From Zoogloea oryzae (GTDB taxonomy: Bacteria; Pseudomonadota; Gammaproteobacteria; Burkholderiales; Rhodocyclaceae): a stretch of 64,000 nt of DNA. Location of the stretch: NCBI RefSeq assembly GCF_030161255.1, contig NZ_BSPX01000011.1, forward strand, positions 11,127-75,126, given 5' to 3'. Positions 42,632 to 50,533 of the stretch are shown piece after piece. Position 1 is the stretch's first letter, and each line of letters starts with the position of its first letter. The notes beneath the pieces are model-generated. The model was not told where the DNA came from and did not search any database. It was given only the letters and a program-made list of their open reading frames with translations. Made by a program: the position numbers and the translations under genes.

Positions 42632-44679
42632 TCGCCCGCATCGCCACGCCGTTCATCAAGCCCAGCTCGCCCGAAGAGCTGCGCCGCTACGACCTCCTCC
42701 TCGCCGGCTTCGACCTGCTCGACCAGGCCATCGCGGTGTTCGACGCCACGCCCAAGCTCGTCACCTGGAACAAGGCCCTGCTGCGCCTGCTGGATTTCCC
42801 CGAGGATCTGGTGCGCGTCGGCACGCCCTTCGAGGAGTTCCTGCGTTTCAACTTCCAGCGGGGCGAATACGGCAGCGGCGACGTGGAGCGCCTGATCGCC
42901 GAGCGCATGGCCTCGGTGCGCGCCTTCCAGCCCCACAGCGCCGAGCGCACCCGCCCCAACGGCCAGGTGCTGGCGATCCGCGGCGTGCCCATCCCCAATC
43001 TGGGCTTCGTCTCCCTGTGGACCGACATCACCGAACAGCGCCGCTACGAGCGCCTGATCGAGAGCCAGAACGCCGAACTCGAAACGCGCGTCCGCGCCCG
43101 CACCGCCGAGCTCGAAGCCGCCACCGCCCGCCTCGACGCCCTGGCCGGGCAGCTGTCCCGCAGCGAAGAGCGCCTGCGCCTCATCATGGACGCGATTCCC
43201 GCGCTCATCGCCTACGTGGACGCCGGTGAGCGCTACCGCTTCGCCAACCGCGGCTACACCGAATGGTTCGGCTTCAACCGGGACGCCATCGTCGGGCGCA
43301 GCATCGAGGAAGTCTTCGGCCCCGAGGCCTACGCCCAGATCAAGCCCTACCTCGACCAGGCCGCCACCGGCGAGCAGGTCAGCTACGAATACTCCCGCAC
43401 CAACGCCGCTGGCAAGCAGGTATATGCCCGCAGCGCGGTGGTGCCGGAAGCCTCGGTGGCCGGCGGCGTGCAGGGCTACTTTGTGCTCTCCATCGACATC
43501 ACCGAGCAGAAGGCCAGCCAGGCCGCACTGATCCAGGCCCAGAAGATGGAAGCCGTCGGCCAGCTCACCGGCGGCCTCGCCCATGATTTCAACAATCTGC
43601 TCACCATCATCACCGGCAACCTCGCCACCCTCAAGGACAAGCTGCCCGCCGGCCAGGGCTTCGACGATTTCCTCGACCCCGCCCTCTCGGCCGCCCGCCG
43701 CGGCACCGAGCTGATCCGCCGGCTGCTCACCTTCTCCCGCCAGCAGCCGCTGGAGCCCAGCCCGGTGGAAGTCGGCGCCCTGGTGCACGGTATGACCCAG
43801 CTGCTGTCGCGCTCCCTCACCGAGCGCATCGCGATCCACCTGGAGCTCCCCACCGAGAAGCTCTACGCGCTGGTGGACCCGCACCAGCTCGAGAACGCCC
43901 TCCTCAACCTCGCCATCAACGCCCGCGACGCCATGCCTGAAGGCGGCGAGCTGCGTATCGCCGTGGCCCGCCGCCATGTGTCGGCCAGCCTCGCCCTGCT
44001 GGTCGAGGTGCCCGCCGGCGAATACGTGCAGTTCGACGTCTCCGACACCGGCACCGGCATCCCGCCCGAGCTCCTGCCGCGGCTCTTCGAGCCCTTCTTC
44101 ACCACCAAGGCCTTCGGCACCGGCAGCGGGCTCGGGCTGGCGATGGTGTATGGCTTCATCCGCCAGTCCGGCGGCAACATCCGCATCCTCAGCACCCCGG
44201 GCAAGGGCACCAACGTGCGCTTCATCGTGCCGATGACCGACGCCCCCACCGCCAGGCCCGCCGCGCCGCCGCCCGAGACCATCGACCTCGCCGCCGAAAG
44301 CCGCCTCGTGCTGCTGGTCGAGGACGAGCCCGAGGTGCGCAAGGTGATCCGCCAGCAGCTCACCGAGCTCGGCTTTCCGGTGATCGAGGCCGCCAACGGC
44401 TTCGAGGCCCGGGCCATGCTCGAGGCCGTCGAGGACATCGCCCTCCTCGTCTCCGACACCGTGATGCCCGCCATGGGCGGCCGCGAATTGGCCGCCGCCG
44501 CCCGCAGCCTTCGGCCTACACTGCCGATACTGCTGATCACCGGCTACGCCACCGGCGACGCACCGCCGGGCACGCCCGACATCCCGACCCTGCGCAAACC
44601 CTTCGACCGGGCCGCCCTCGCCGCCGCCATCCGCGGCGCCGTGGCGCCCTTCGCCCCCTCGGAGCCCACCGCCCCATGA
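42628..44679 (+). CDS. PAS-containing hybrid histidine kinase
   Basis: A 683-aa cytoplasmic hybrid kinase. A PAS_7-like domain (about 25-135, FDLLDQAIAVFDATPKLVTWNKALLRLLDFP), a coiled coil (about 143-180) and a second PAS domain (about 185-300) precede the HisKA with the phosphoacceptor His near 317 (GGLAHDFNNLLT, the NtrB/HPK4-like H-box). HATPase_c has NLAINARDAMPEGG, DTGTGIPPE and GSGLGLAMVYGF. A C-terminal receiver starts near 555 (VLLVEDEPEVRK, SDTVMPAMGG, LRKPFDR). It overlaps both neighbours by ATGA and is the obvious partner of the OmpR-type regulator that follows. Confidence 0.9.
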   Translation: MIARIATPFIKPSSPEELRRYDLLLAGFDLLDQAIAVFDATPKLVTWNKALLRLLDFPEDLVRVGTPFEEFLRFNFQRGEYGSGDVERLIAERMASVRAFQPHSAERTRPNGQVLAIRGVPIPNLGFVSLWTDITEQRRYERLIESQNAELETRVRARTAELEAATARLDALAGQLSRSEERLRLIMDAIPALIAYVDAGERYRFANRGYTEWFGFNRDAIVGRSIEEVFGPEAYAQIKPYLDQAATGEQVSYEYSRTNAAGKQVYARSAVVPEASVAGGVQGYFVLSIDITEQKASQAALIQAQKMEAVGQLTGGLAHDFNNLLTIITGNLATLKDKLPAGQGFDDFLDPALSAARRGTELIRRLLTFSRQQPLEPSPVEVGALVHGMTQLLSRSLTERIAIHLELPTEKLYALVDPHQLENALLNLAINARDAMPEGGELRIAVARRHVSASLALLVEVPAGEYVQFDVSDTGTGIPPELLPRLFEPFFTTKAFGTGSGLGLAMVYGFIRQSGGNIRILSTPGKGTNVRFIVPMTDAPTARPAAPPPETIDLAAESRLVLLVEDEPEVRKVIRQQLTELGFPVIEAANGFEARAMLEAVEDIALLVSDTVMPAMGGRELAAAARSLRPTLPILLITGYATGDAPPGTPDIPTLRKPFDRAALAAAIRGAVAPFAPSEPTAP

Positions 44680-45398
44680 CCACACCCGACAAGGACACGC
44701 CGCTCATCTTCGTCGTCGAGGATGAAGCCGACATCGCCCGGCTGATCGCCGGCACCCTCGCCGAATACGGCTTCCGCAGCGAAACCTTCGGCACCGGCCG
44801 GGCTCTGCTCTCCCGCGCCCGCCGGGAGCAGCCCGAACTCGCCATCCTCGACCTGGGCCTGCCCGACATGGACGGCCTGCAGGTGCTGCGCGAACTGCAG
44901 GAGAACCACCCCTGCGCGGCGCTCATCCTCACCGGCCGCGACGGCCTCACCGACCGGGTGCTGGGCCTCGAACTCGGCGCCGACGACTACCTCGTCAAGC
45001 CCTTCGAGCCCCGCGAGCTCGTCGCCCGGGTGCGCTCCATCCTGCGCCGCTACCAGAAAGCCCCGGCCAGCGAGCCCGCCGGCCACAGCGCCGTGCGCTT
45101 CGCCGGCTGGCATTTCGACATCGGCCGCCTCAGCCTCACCCACGAAGACGGCCGCGAAGTGAGCCTCTCCGCCGCCGAAGCCGCGCTCCTGCAGACGCTC
45201 CTCAAGCGCCCCAACAAGATCCTCACCCGCGAGCAGCTCATCGGCGAGCGCGAGCTCGACCCCTTCGACCGCAGCATCGACGTGCGCATCTCCCGCCTGC
45301 GCCGCAAGCTCGAAGACGACCCGCAGGATCCGAAGATCATCAAGACGGTTTATGGCGCCGGCTACCTGCTGTGCGCCAGCGTCGAGTGGCTGGGCTGA
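44676..45398 (+). CDS. OmpR/PhoB-family response regulator
   Basis: A 240-aa regulator. The receiver domain (about 10-122) has FVVEDEADI, phosphoacceptor D59 in ILDLGLPDMDG, and KPFEPREL. The winged-helix DNA-binding domain (about 140-235) has LSAAEAALLQTLLKRPNKILTREQL, DPFDRSIDVRISRLRRKLEDDP and IKTVYGAGYLL. Translation is coupled to the hybrid kinase (ATGA at 44676). End of the three-gene signalling operon; the regulated genes are not evident. Confidence 0.92.
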   Translation: MTTPDKDTPLIFVVEDEADIARLIAGTLAEYGFRSETFGTGRALLSRARREQPELAILDLGLPDMDGLQVLRELQENHPCAALILTGRDGLTDRVLGLELGADDYLVKPFEPRELVARVRSILRRYQKAPASEPAGHSAVRFAGWHFDIGRLSLTHEDGREVSLSAAEAALLQTLLKRPNKILTREQLIGERELDPFDRSIDVRISRLRRKLEDDPQDPKIIKTVYGAGYLLCASVEWLG

Positions 45399-45411
45399 TC
45401 CGCCAACAAAA

Positions 45412-45442
45412 AACCCGCCCCGCCTGAGGGCGGAAGCGGGTT
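45412..45442 (-). terminator. Terminator between the response regulator and cytochrome c peroxidase genes
   Basis: A two-part stem, AACCCGC / GCGGGTT outside and CCGCC / GGCGG inside. On the - strand it is followed by six Ts, so it best serves the peroxidase gene whose stop is 23 bases away; it may also stop transcription from the + strand. Confidence 0.75.
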
Positions 45443-45464
45443 CTGGTTCGACGCGAAAACGCCC

Positions 45465-46469
45465 TCAGTCGAAGGGCTTGGGCCGCGGCGTGGCATCGGC
45501 CGACGGCGGCAGGATCGGCATCGCAAACTGCGGCTGCTTGCCGGTCAGCGTCTTCAGGAAGGCCACGATACGGGCGTTCTCCTCGGCGCTGAACTTGCGG
45601 CCCAGCTGCACCCGACCCATGGTGTCCACCGCTTCAGGCAGGGTGTTGGCGGCGCCGTCGTGGAAGTACGGATAGGTGAGCTCGACATTGCGCAGGGTCG
45701 GCACTTTGAAGTTGAAGCGGTCGGCGTCCTGGCCGGTCACCGCCACGCGGCCCTCGGCCGGGCTGCTGGCCTTGTACGGCTCCACCACGCCCATCTTCTG
45801 GTATGAATTGCCGCCCACCGCCGGGCCGTTGTGGCAGGCCACGCAGCCGCTGTCCTTGAACAGCTTGTAGCCGGCCAGCTCGTCGGCGGTCAGCGCCTTC
45901 TTGTCGCCCTTCAGCCACTTGTCGAAGCGCGAATCCGGCGTCACCAGGGTTTCCTCGAAGGTGGCGATGGCCTGGGTCACGCGGTCGATGGTCACCTCGT
46001 CGGAGCCAAAGGCCTTCTTGAAGGCGCCGCGGTAGCCGGGGATGGTCTTCAGCGTGTTCACCGCCAGCTCATGGCTGTAGGCCATCTCGCCCGGGTTGGC
46101 GATCGGGCCGCCGGCCTGGGCCTTCAGATCGGCCGCGCGGCCATCCCAGAACTGGGCCAGGTTGAAGCGCGAGTTGAGCACCGTCGGCGCGTTGATCGGG
46201 CCCTTCTGCCAGCCGTGGCCGATGGACGACTTCAGGTTGTCGCTGCCACCCATCGACAGGTTGTGGCACGAGTTGCACGAGATGAAGCCGGACTTCGACA
46301 GACGCGGATCGAAGAACAGCATCTTGCCCAGCTCGGCCGTGGCCGGGCTGGCGACGCGGGCGGGGGCGATCGGCTGGATGGGCTCGCCACCGGTGGCAGC
46401 ATTGGCTGCCGACAGCGGGGCAAGCAGGCAGGCAAGCAGCGCAAGGCCGGGCTTGAATTCGAATTTCAT
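45465..46469 (-). CDS. Di-heme cytochrome c peroxidase (CcpA/MauG family)
   Basis: A 334-aa periplasmic di-heme peroxidase that reduces hydrogen peroxide with electrons from small cytochromes or azurin. The start ATG 46469 gives a normal signal peptide (FKPGLALLACLLAPLSAANA|A). The two heme motifs are C65-N-S-C-H69 and C209-V-A-C-H213. The sequence between them includes NAPTVLNSRFNLAQFWDGRA, and the C-terminus KVPTLRNVELTYPYFHDG is diagnostic for the family. A perfect palindrome about 95 bases upstream may be an operator. Divergent from the VOC gene. Confidence 0.92.
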   Translation of the reverse strand: MKFEFKPGLALLACLLAPLSAANAATGGEPIQPIAPARVASPATAELGKMLFFDPRLSKSGFISCNSCHNLSMGGSDNLKSSIGHGWQKGPINAPTVLNSRFNLAQFWDGRAADLKAQAGGPIANPGEMAYSHELAVNTLKTIPGYRGAFKKAFGSDEVTIDRVTQAIATFEETLVTPDSRFDKWLKGDKKALTADELAGYKLFKDSGCVACHNGPAVGGNSYQKMGVVEPYKASSPAEGRVAVTGQDADRFNFKVPTLRNVELTYPYFHDGAANTLPEAVDTMGRVQLGRKFSAEENARIVAFLKTLTGKQPQFAMPILPPSADATPRPKPFD

Positions 46470-46563
46470 GGGACGCTCCAGTGGGTGATGACGGCGCCCG
46501 ACATGCCCGCCGAAAGCTGCACGACAGGCTGGGCCGGACAGCCTTTGATTATCCCGCACAAAA

Positions 46564-46580
46564 CTTAAGCAATGCTTAAG
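46564..46580. promoter_or_regulatory. Perfect palindrome upstream of the cytochrome c peroxidase gene
   Basis: CTTAAGCAATGCTTAAG (7-base arms, 3-base centre) in an AT-rich island 95-111 bases upstream of the peroxidase start. A -10-like GATAAT on the - strand lies 11 bases further toward the gene (46548-46553). This placement suits a transcription factor operator; the factor is unknown. Confidence 0.5.
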
Positions 46581-46742
46581 AGATACCCGGATGTCGTCAG
46601 CTCCCGCAAACAAAGGCAAACCGGCCACCCATCGAAACACCCCGGGCGGCGCGCCCCCGCCATCGGCACCGCGCCCCTTCCTCGCCCCGCCCCCCGCTCG
46701 TACAATTTCCGGTTCTGACTAAATAAACGAGGGAGAACAACC

Positions 46743-47216
46743 ATGACCAGACCTTTCAAGATTCTCGGCGTCCAGCAGATCGCCATCGGCGGCCCGTCCA
46801 AGGATCGCCTGCGCACCCTGTGGGTGGACATGTTCGGTCTCGAGATCACCGGCAACTTCAAGTCGGAGCGCGAGAACGTGGACGAGGACATCACCGCCAT
46901 GGGCAAGGGCCCGTTCAAGGTCGAGGTCGACCTGATGCAACCCCTCGACCCCGAGAAGAAGCCCGCCGTGCACACCACCCCGCTCAACCACGTGGGCCTG
47001 TGGGTGGATGACCTGCCGAAGGCCGTCGAGTGGCTGAGCGCCAATGGCGTGCGCTTTGCGCCGGGCGGCATCCGCAAGGGCGCGGCCGGTTTCGACATCA
47101 CCTTCCTGCACCCCAAGGGCAACGAGGAGTTCCCCATCGGCGGTGAAGGCGTGCTGATCGAGCTGGTCCAGGCGCCGCCGGAAGTGGTGGACGCCTTCGC
47201 CAAACTCGCGGGCTGA
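46743..47216 (+). CDS. VOC (glyoxalase/bleomycin resistance/dioxygenase superfamily) protein
   Basis: A 157-aa cytoplasmic protein with the paired beta-alpha-beta-beta-beta modules of the vicinal oxygen chelate fold. LGVQQIAIGGPSKDRLRTLWVDMFGLEITG forms module 1 and LNHVGLWVDDLPKAVEWLSANGVRFAPGG module 2; VLIELVQAPPEVV is the final metal-ligand strand. Candidate metal residues are His in LNHVG and Glu in LIELV; the usual first-strand His is Gln (VQQIAI). Glyoxalase I and methylmalonyl-CoA epimerase are relatives, but the enzyme activity is not determined. RBS GGGAGAAC before ATG; monocistronic. Confidence 0.78.
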   Translation: MTRPFKILGVQQIAIGGPSKDRLRTLWVDMFGLEITGNFKSERENVDEDITAMGKGPFKVEVDLMQPLDPEKKPAVHTTPLNHVGLWVDDLPKAVEWLSANGVRFAPGGIRKGAAGFDITFLHPKGNEEFPIGGEGVLIELVQAPPEVVDAFAKLAG

Positions 47217-47262
47217 TCGCCCCGAAGGGACAGATAACCGTCCCGGCACCCCCACGGCGCGG

Positions 47263-47281
47263 GAAAACGAATACCATTCGC
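47263..47281. promoter_or_regulatory. Candidate Fur box / hairpin upstream of the dual-domain sensor gene
   Basis: GAAAACGAATACCATTCGC matches the 19-base Fur consensus at 12-13 positions by hand alignment, depending on strand. It is embedded in a larger inverted repeat, GGCGCGGGAA (47256-47265) / TTCCCGCGCC (47283-47292), that ends 19 bases before the start codon. It could be an iron-response operator, an RNA hairpin in the leader, or both. Confidence 0.4.
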
Positions 47282-47311
47282 ATTCCCGCGCCATCCAATC
47301 AGATTGAAGCC

Positions 47312-49234
47312 ATGAATCACTCCAGCCAGGCCCTGGCTGCACGCCTCGTTCGCCTGCTGCTGCTCTGTCTGGCCATTGCCGGATATCTCGCCGCATCGGT
47401 GGCCAGCGCCGCCCGCAACGAAACCGACTGGGACGGCGATCCGGTGACGCGTTTCCGGGCCAGCCTCAGTCAGGCCGAGCTCATGTGGCTGGATGCCCAC
47501 CCCGAACTGCGGGTCGGCAACGGGCCCGACCACCAACCCTTCTATTCATGGCGCGACAAGCGCTACACCGGCCCCAGCGCCGACTACCTCGAGCTCCTCA
47601 GCCGGCGCACCGGGCTGCGCTTCACGTTCACCCGTTACGACGACTTCCCCAGCGCGCTGCAGGCCCTGGAGCACGGCAAGGTGGATATCATCCCCACCCT
47701 CACCCCCACCGAATCGCGTCGGCGCAAGTTCCTGTTCACCGGCGGCTACCTGCACTCCCCGCCCATCATCGTCACCCGCAGCGGTAACGGCGCGGTCGCC
47801 CTGCCGGGCAACCTGGAAGGCATCCGGATCGCCATCGAAAAAGGGCATGCATCCCTCGACGTCCTGACGCGCAGCCGCCCCAAGGCCATCTTCGTCGAAA
47901 CCGCCACCTCGGCCGACGCCCTGCGTGCCGTCTCCAATGGCGACGCTGACGCCTACGTGGGCATGCTGGCGGTCGCCCATTTCTACATCGAGCAGCTCGG
48001 GCTGGCCAACCTGCAGGTGCGCCAGCGCTTCGACGCCGACCTCTCGGCGCTGGCCGTCGCGGTGAGCAACACCCAGCCGACGCTGATGGGCATCCTGCAA
48101 AAGGCAATGCGTTTCATCAGCGAGGAAGAGGGCAAGGCGCTGGTGCGCCGCTACCTGCCCCCGGGCGACGGCATTCCCGGCGTGTCCTTCCAGCTCACCG
48201 CGGCCGAACAGGCCTGGCTGCTCGGCCACGGGCCGGTGCGGATGGGCTACGACCAGGCCTTCTATCCCCTCAGCTACACCAACCGCCACCATCAGGCCGA
48301 GGGCTACTCCATCGAGCTGTTCCGGCTCCTGCGCGACAAGGCCGGACTCACCGTCAACGAGACCGCCGGCCCGTGGTCATCGGTGCTCAAGAGGGCTTTC
48401 GGCGGCGACGTGGACGTGCTGGTGGCCGTCGCCAACACCCCCGAACGCCGCGAGCACCTGCACTTCATCGGCCCCTATCTGTCATCCCCCACCGCCATCG
48501 TCACCCGCAGCAACTTCCAGCAGGTGTGGGATCTGGCCAGCTTCACCGGGCGCAAGCTGGCCCTGCTGAAGGATCACTTCCTGATCAACCGCATCCGCAG
48601 CGCCTATCCCAGCATCCAGTTGATCGAGGTGACCACCCAGGAGGAAGCCCTCAGCCTGGTGGCCGCCGGCTCGGCCGACGTGGCCATCGGCAACCTCCAC
48701 GCGGTCAATCGGCTCATCCAGTCGCGCTTTCTCGGCACCCTCTACATCGCCGGCCACGTGCCCGACGGCGACAGCGAGCTGTACTTCGGCGTCACCAAAG
48801 ACGCCCCCGAGCTCGCCGCCATCCTGCGCCGGGCGCTCGAGTCGGTCACGCCCACCGACATCGCCACCGCCAAGAACCGCTGGCTCGACACGGTGTACAA
48901 CCCCGGCCAGCCAAGCACACCGATCACCACCATCCAGCCGCTGCACCTGTGGCTCGGCCTCGCCCTTGCGGCCGGCTGCCTCCTCCTGGGGTTCGGGCTG
49001 ACCCGCGAGCGCCTCGCCCGCCGCGAGACCGACGCGCGCCTGACTGCGCTCACCCGCGCCCTCGCCCCCCTCAACCAGAACCTCGGCCGCGATGCCGCCG
49101 CCCTGCAGCGGGCGCTGATGGACGACGACCCCGCCCTCGCCATCGACCTCGCCGGGCTCATCCAGACCACCCAGCACGGGCTCGAAGCCGCGCTTCGCGA
49201 CGCCGTAAACGGCAAACCGCCGGCGGACACCTGA
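47312..49234 (+). CDS. Dual SBP_bac_3 periplasmic sensor with one membrane segment and no kinase domain
   Basis: A 640-aa protein resembling the sensory half of BvgS/EvgS kinases. It has a signal/anchor segment at about 10-35, followed by two tandem Venus-flytrap (SBP_bac_3) domains. Domain 1 is about 55-285 (LRVGNGPDHQPFYSWRDKRYTG and KVDIIPTLTPTESRRRKFLFT); domain 2 is about 295-535 (VRMGYDQAFYPLSYTNRHHQAEGYSIELFR, VDVLVAVANTPERREHLHF). A membrane helix lies at about 548-567 (LHLWLGLALAAGCLLLGFGL), then a cytoplasmic tail of about 70 residues, mostly helical and coiled-coil-like, with no HisKA, GGDEF or other output domain. The stop is clean and no kinase frame follows. It must signal through a partner, or is a degenerate sensor. 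Confidence 0.82.
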   Translation: MNHSSQALAARLVRLLLLCLAIAGYLAASVASAARNETDWDGDPVTRFRASLSQAELMWLDAHPELRVGNGPDHQPFYSWRDKRYTGPSADYLELLSRRTGLRFTFTRYDDFPSALQALEHGKVDIIPTLTPTESRRRKFLFTGGYLHSPPIIVTRSGNGAVALPGNLEGIRIAIEKGHASLDVLTRSRPKAIFVETATSADALRAVSNGDADAYVGMLAVAHFYIEQLGLANLQVRQRFDADLSALAVAVSNTQPTLMGILQKAMRFISEEEGKALVRRYLPPGDGIPGVSFQLTAAEQAWLLGHGPVRMGYDQAFYPLSYTNRHHQAEGYSIELFRLLRDKAGLTVNETAGPWSSVLKRAFGGDVDVLVAVANTPERREHLHFIGPYLSSPTAIVTRSNFQQVWDLASFTGRKLALLKDHFLINRIRSAYPSIQLIEVTTQEEALSLVAAGSADVAIGNLHAVNRLIQSRFLGTLYIAGHVPDGDSELYFGVTKDAPELAAILRRALESVTPTDIATAKNRWLDTVYNPGQPSTPITTIQPLHLWLGLALAAGCLLLGFGLTRERLARRETDARLTALTRALAPLNQNLGRDAAALQRALMDDDPALAIDLAGLIQTTQHGLEAALRDAVNGKPPADT

Positions 49235-49267
49235 CAGGCATCCGCCGGCGGCCTGGCTGACACGCCG

Positions 49268-50125
49268 CTACAGCGTCCGCGCCTGGAAGGTGTTGCAGGC
49301 GTTCAGCTGACCCGACTCCATCCCGCGCCGGAACCACCGCACCCGCTGCTCCGCCGAGCCGTGGGTGAAACTATCGGGCACCGCATAGCCCTGGGCCTGC
49401 TTCTGCAGGCTGTCATCGCCGATCGCCGTGGCGGCACGCAGCGCCTCGTCCACGTCGCCGGCTTCGAGGATGCCCCGGGCCGCGTCGGCGTTCTTCGCCC
49501 ACACCCCGGCCAGGCAGTCGGCCTGCAGCTCGAGCCGCACCGACAGCGCATTGGCTTCCCGCTCGCTGGCGCGCTCCCGCGCGGCCTGCACCTTCTCCGA
49601 AATCCCCAGCAGGTTCTGCACGTGGTGGCCCACCTCATGGGCGATCACGTAGGCCTGGGCAAAGTCGCCCGGCGCCTTGAAGCGGGTCTTCAGCTCCTGG
49701 TAGAAGGCCAGGTCGATGTACACCTTGCGGTCGGCCGGGCAATAGAACGGCCCCATCGCCGCCTGCCCCACCCCGCAGGCTGTGCGGGTGGCGCCGGTGA
49801 ACAGCACCAGCGTCGGCTCGACGTATTCCTTTCCGCCGGCGCGGAAAAGCTGGGTCCAGGTGTCTTCGGTCTCGGCCAGCACGTGGCGGATGAACACCGT
49901 CTCCGCATCATTGGCCGGCGGCCCCGCGGGGCGCGACGCGCTGGGCGCCGGTGCCTGCACCGCCTGGTTCAGCACGACGCTCGGATCGACCCCGAAATAC
50001 ATCGCCACCAGCGCCAGCACGATCGTGCCCAGGCCGATCCCCCGCCCGCCGATGGGCAGACCGCCGCCACCTCCGCCGCGCCGGTCCTCGACGTTGCTAC
50101 TCTCCCGGCTGTTGTCGAAACGCAT
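49268..50125 (-). CDS. ypfJ: YpfJ-family putative neutral zinc metallopeptidase
   Basis: A 285-aa inner-membrane-anchored protein. The N-terminus MRFDNSRESSNVEDRRGGGGGGLPIGGRG is the usual YpfJ opening, followed by one hydrophobic segment (about 30-46). The zinc site H163-E-V-G-H167-H and the following EREANALSVRLELQADCLAGVWA complete the YpfJ signature. The catalytic domain should face the periplasm. Substrate unknown. Convergent with the dual-domain sensor gene. Confidence 0.92.
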   Translation of the reverse strand: MRFDNSRESSNVEDRRGGGGGGLPIGGRGIGLGTIVLALVAMYFGVDPSVVLNQAVQAPAPSASRPAGPPANDAETVFIRHVLAETEDTWTQLFRAGGKEYVEPTLVLFTGATRTACGVGQAAMGPFYCPADRKVYIDLAFYQELKTRFKAPGDFAQAYVIAHEVGHHVQNLLGISEKVQAARERASEREANALSVRLELQADCLAGVWAKNADAARGILEAGDVDEALRAATAIGDDSLQKQAQGYAVPDSFTHGSAEQRVRWFRRGMESGQLNACNTFQARTL

Positions 50126-50295
50126 CGATGTTCCTTTTTGGATGAGGGGTCAACAATAATCGGGGCGCCACCCCGGCGCGAGGAAGCCCGCCACCCGCGC
50201 CCTTTCCGACACACAAAGTCACGCATCCGATGACAGGCTGCCGCGCAGCAGCGCCGCCTCGGGCCGGTTGATTTTTTTGCGTCGCAACATTTTCC

Positions 50296-50324
50296 TTGTG
50301 TCGCCTTGCCATTATCGCTATAGT
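50296..50324 (+). promoter_or_regulatory. Candidate sigma-70 promoter of rhlE
   Basis: TTGTGT and TATAGT with a 17-base spacer (-35 at 50296-50301, -10 at 50319-50324). The predicted start near 50331 gives a leader of about 200 bases. A hairpin (CGGTGC 50333-50338 / GCACCG 50349-50354) sits at the very 5' end of that leader. The remainder of this 408-base gap (50126-50533) shows no gene. Confidence 0.5.
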
Positions 50325-50533
50325 GCTCGGTCCGGTGCAAAGCGGTTCGCACCGAGTCACATCGTCCCTGACCTTCTATATCTCCCGTATTCGACGAGAG
50401 GTTGTCCTGATCGGTTAGTGCCGATATGCCAGTCAGGCAGCCTTATTGTTGCGCGCACATCCTGCGCCGCGACGCGTTGCCGTTTTTTCTTCGCGGGCAC
50501 CGCATCCGCAGTACAAAGATAAAGGAAGCGAAC

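Noticed and set aside
46743..47216. Methylmalonyl-CoA epimerase assignment for the VOC protein
   Set aside because: General VOC similarity only; the first-strand His is Gln and the icmF gene is 7 kb away in a different unit.
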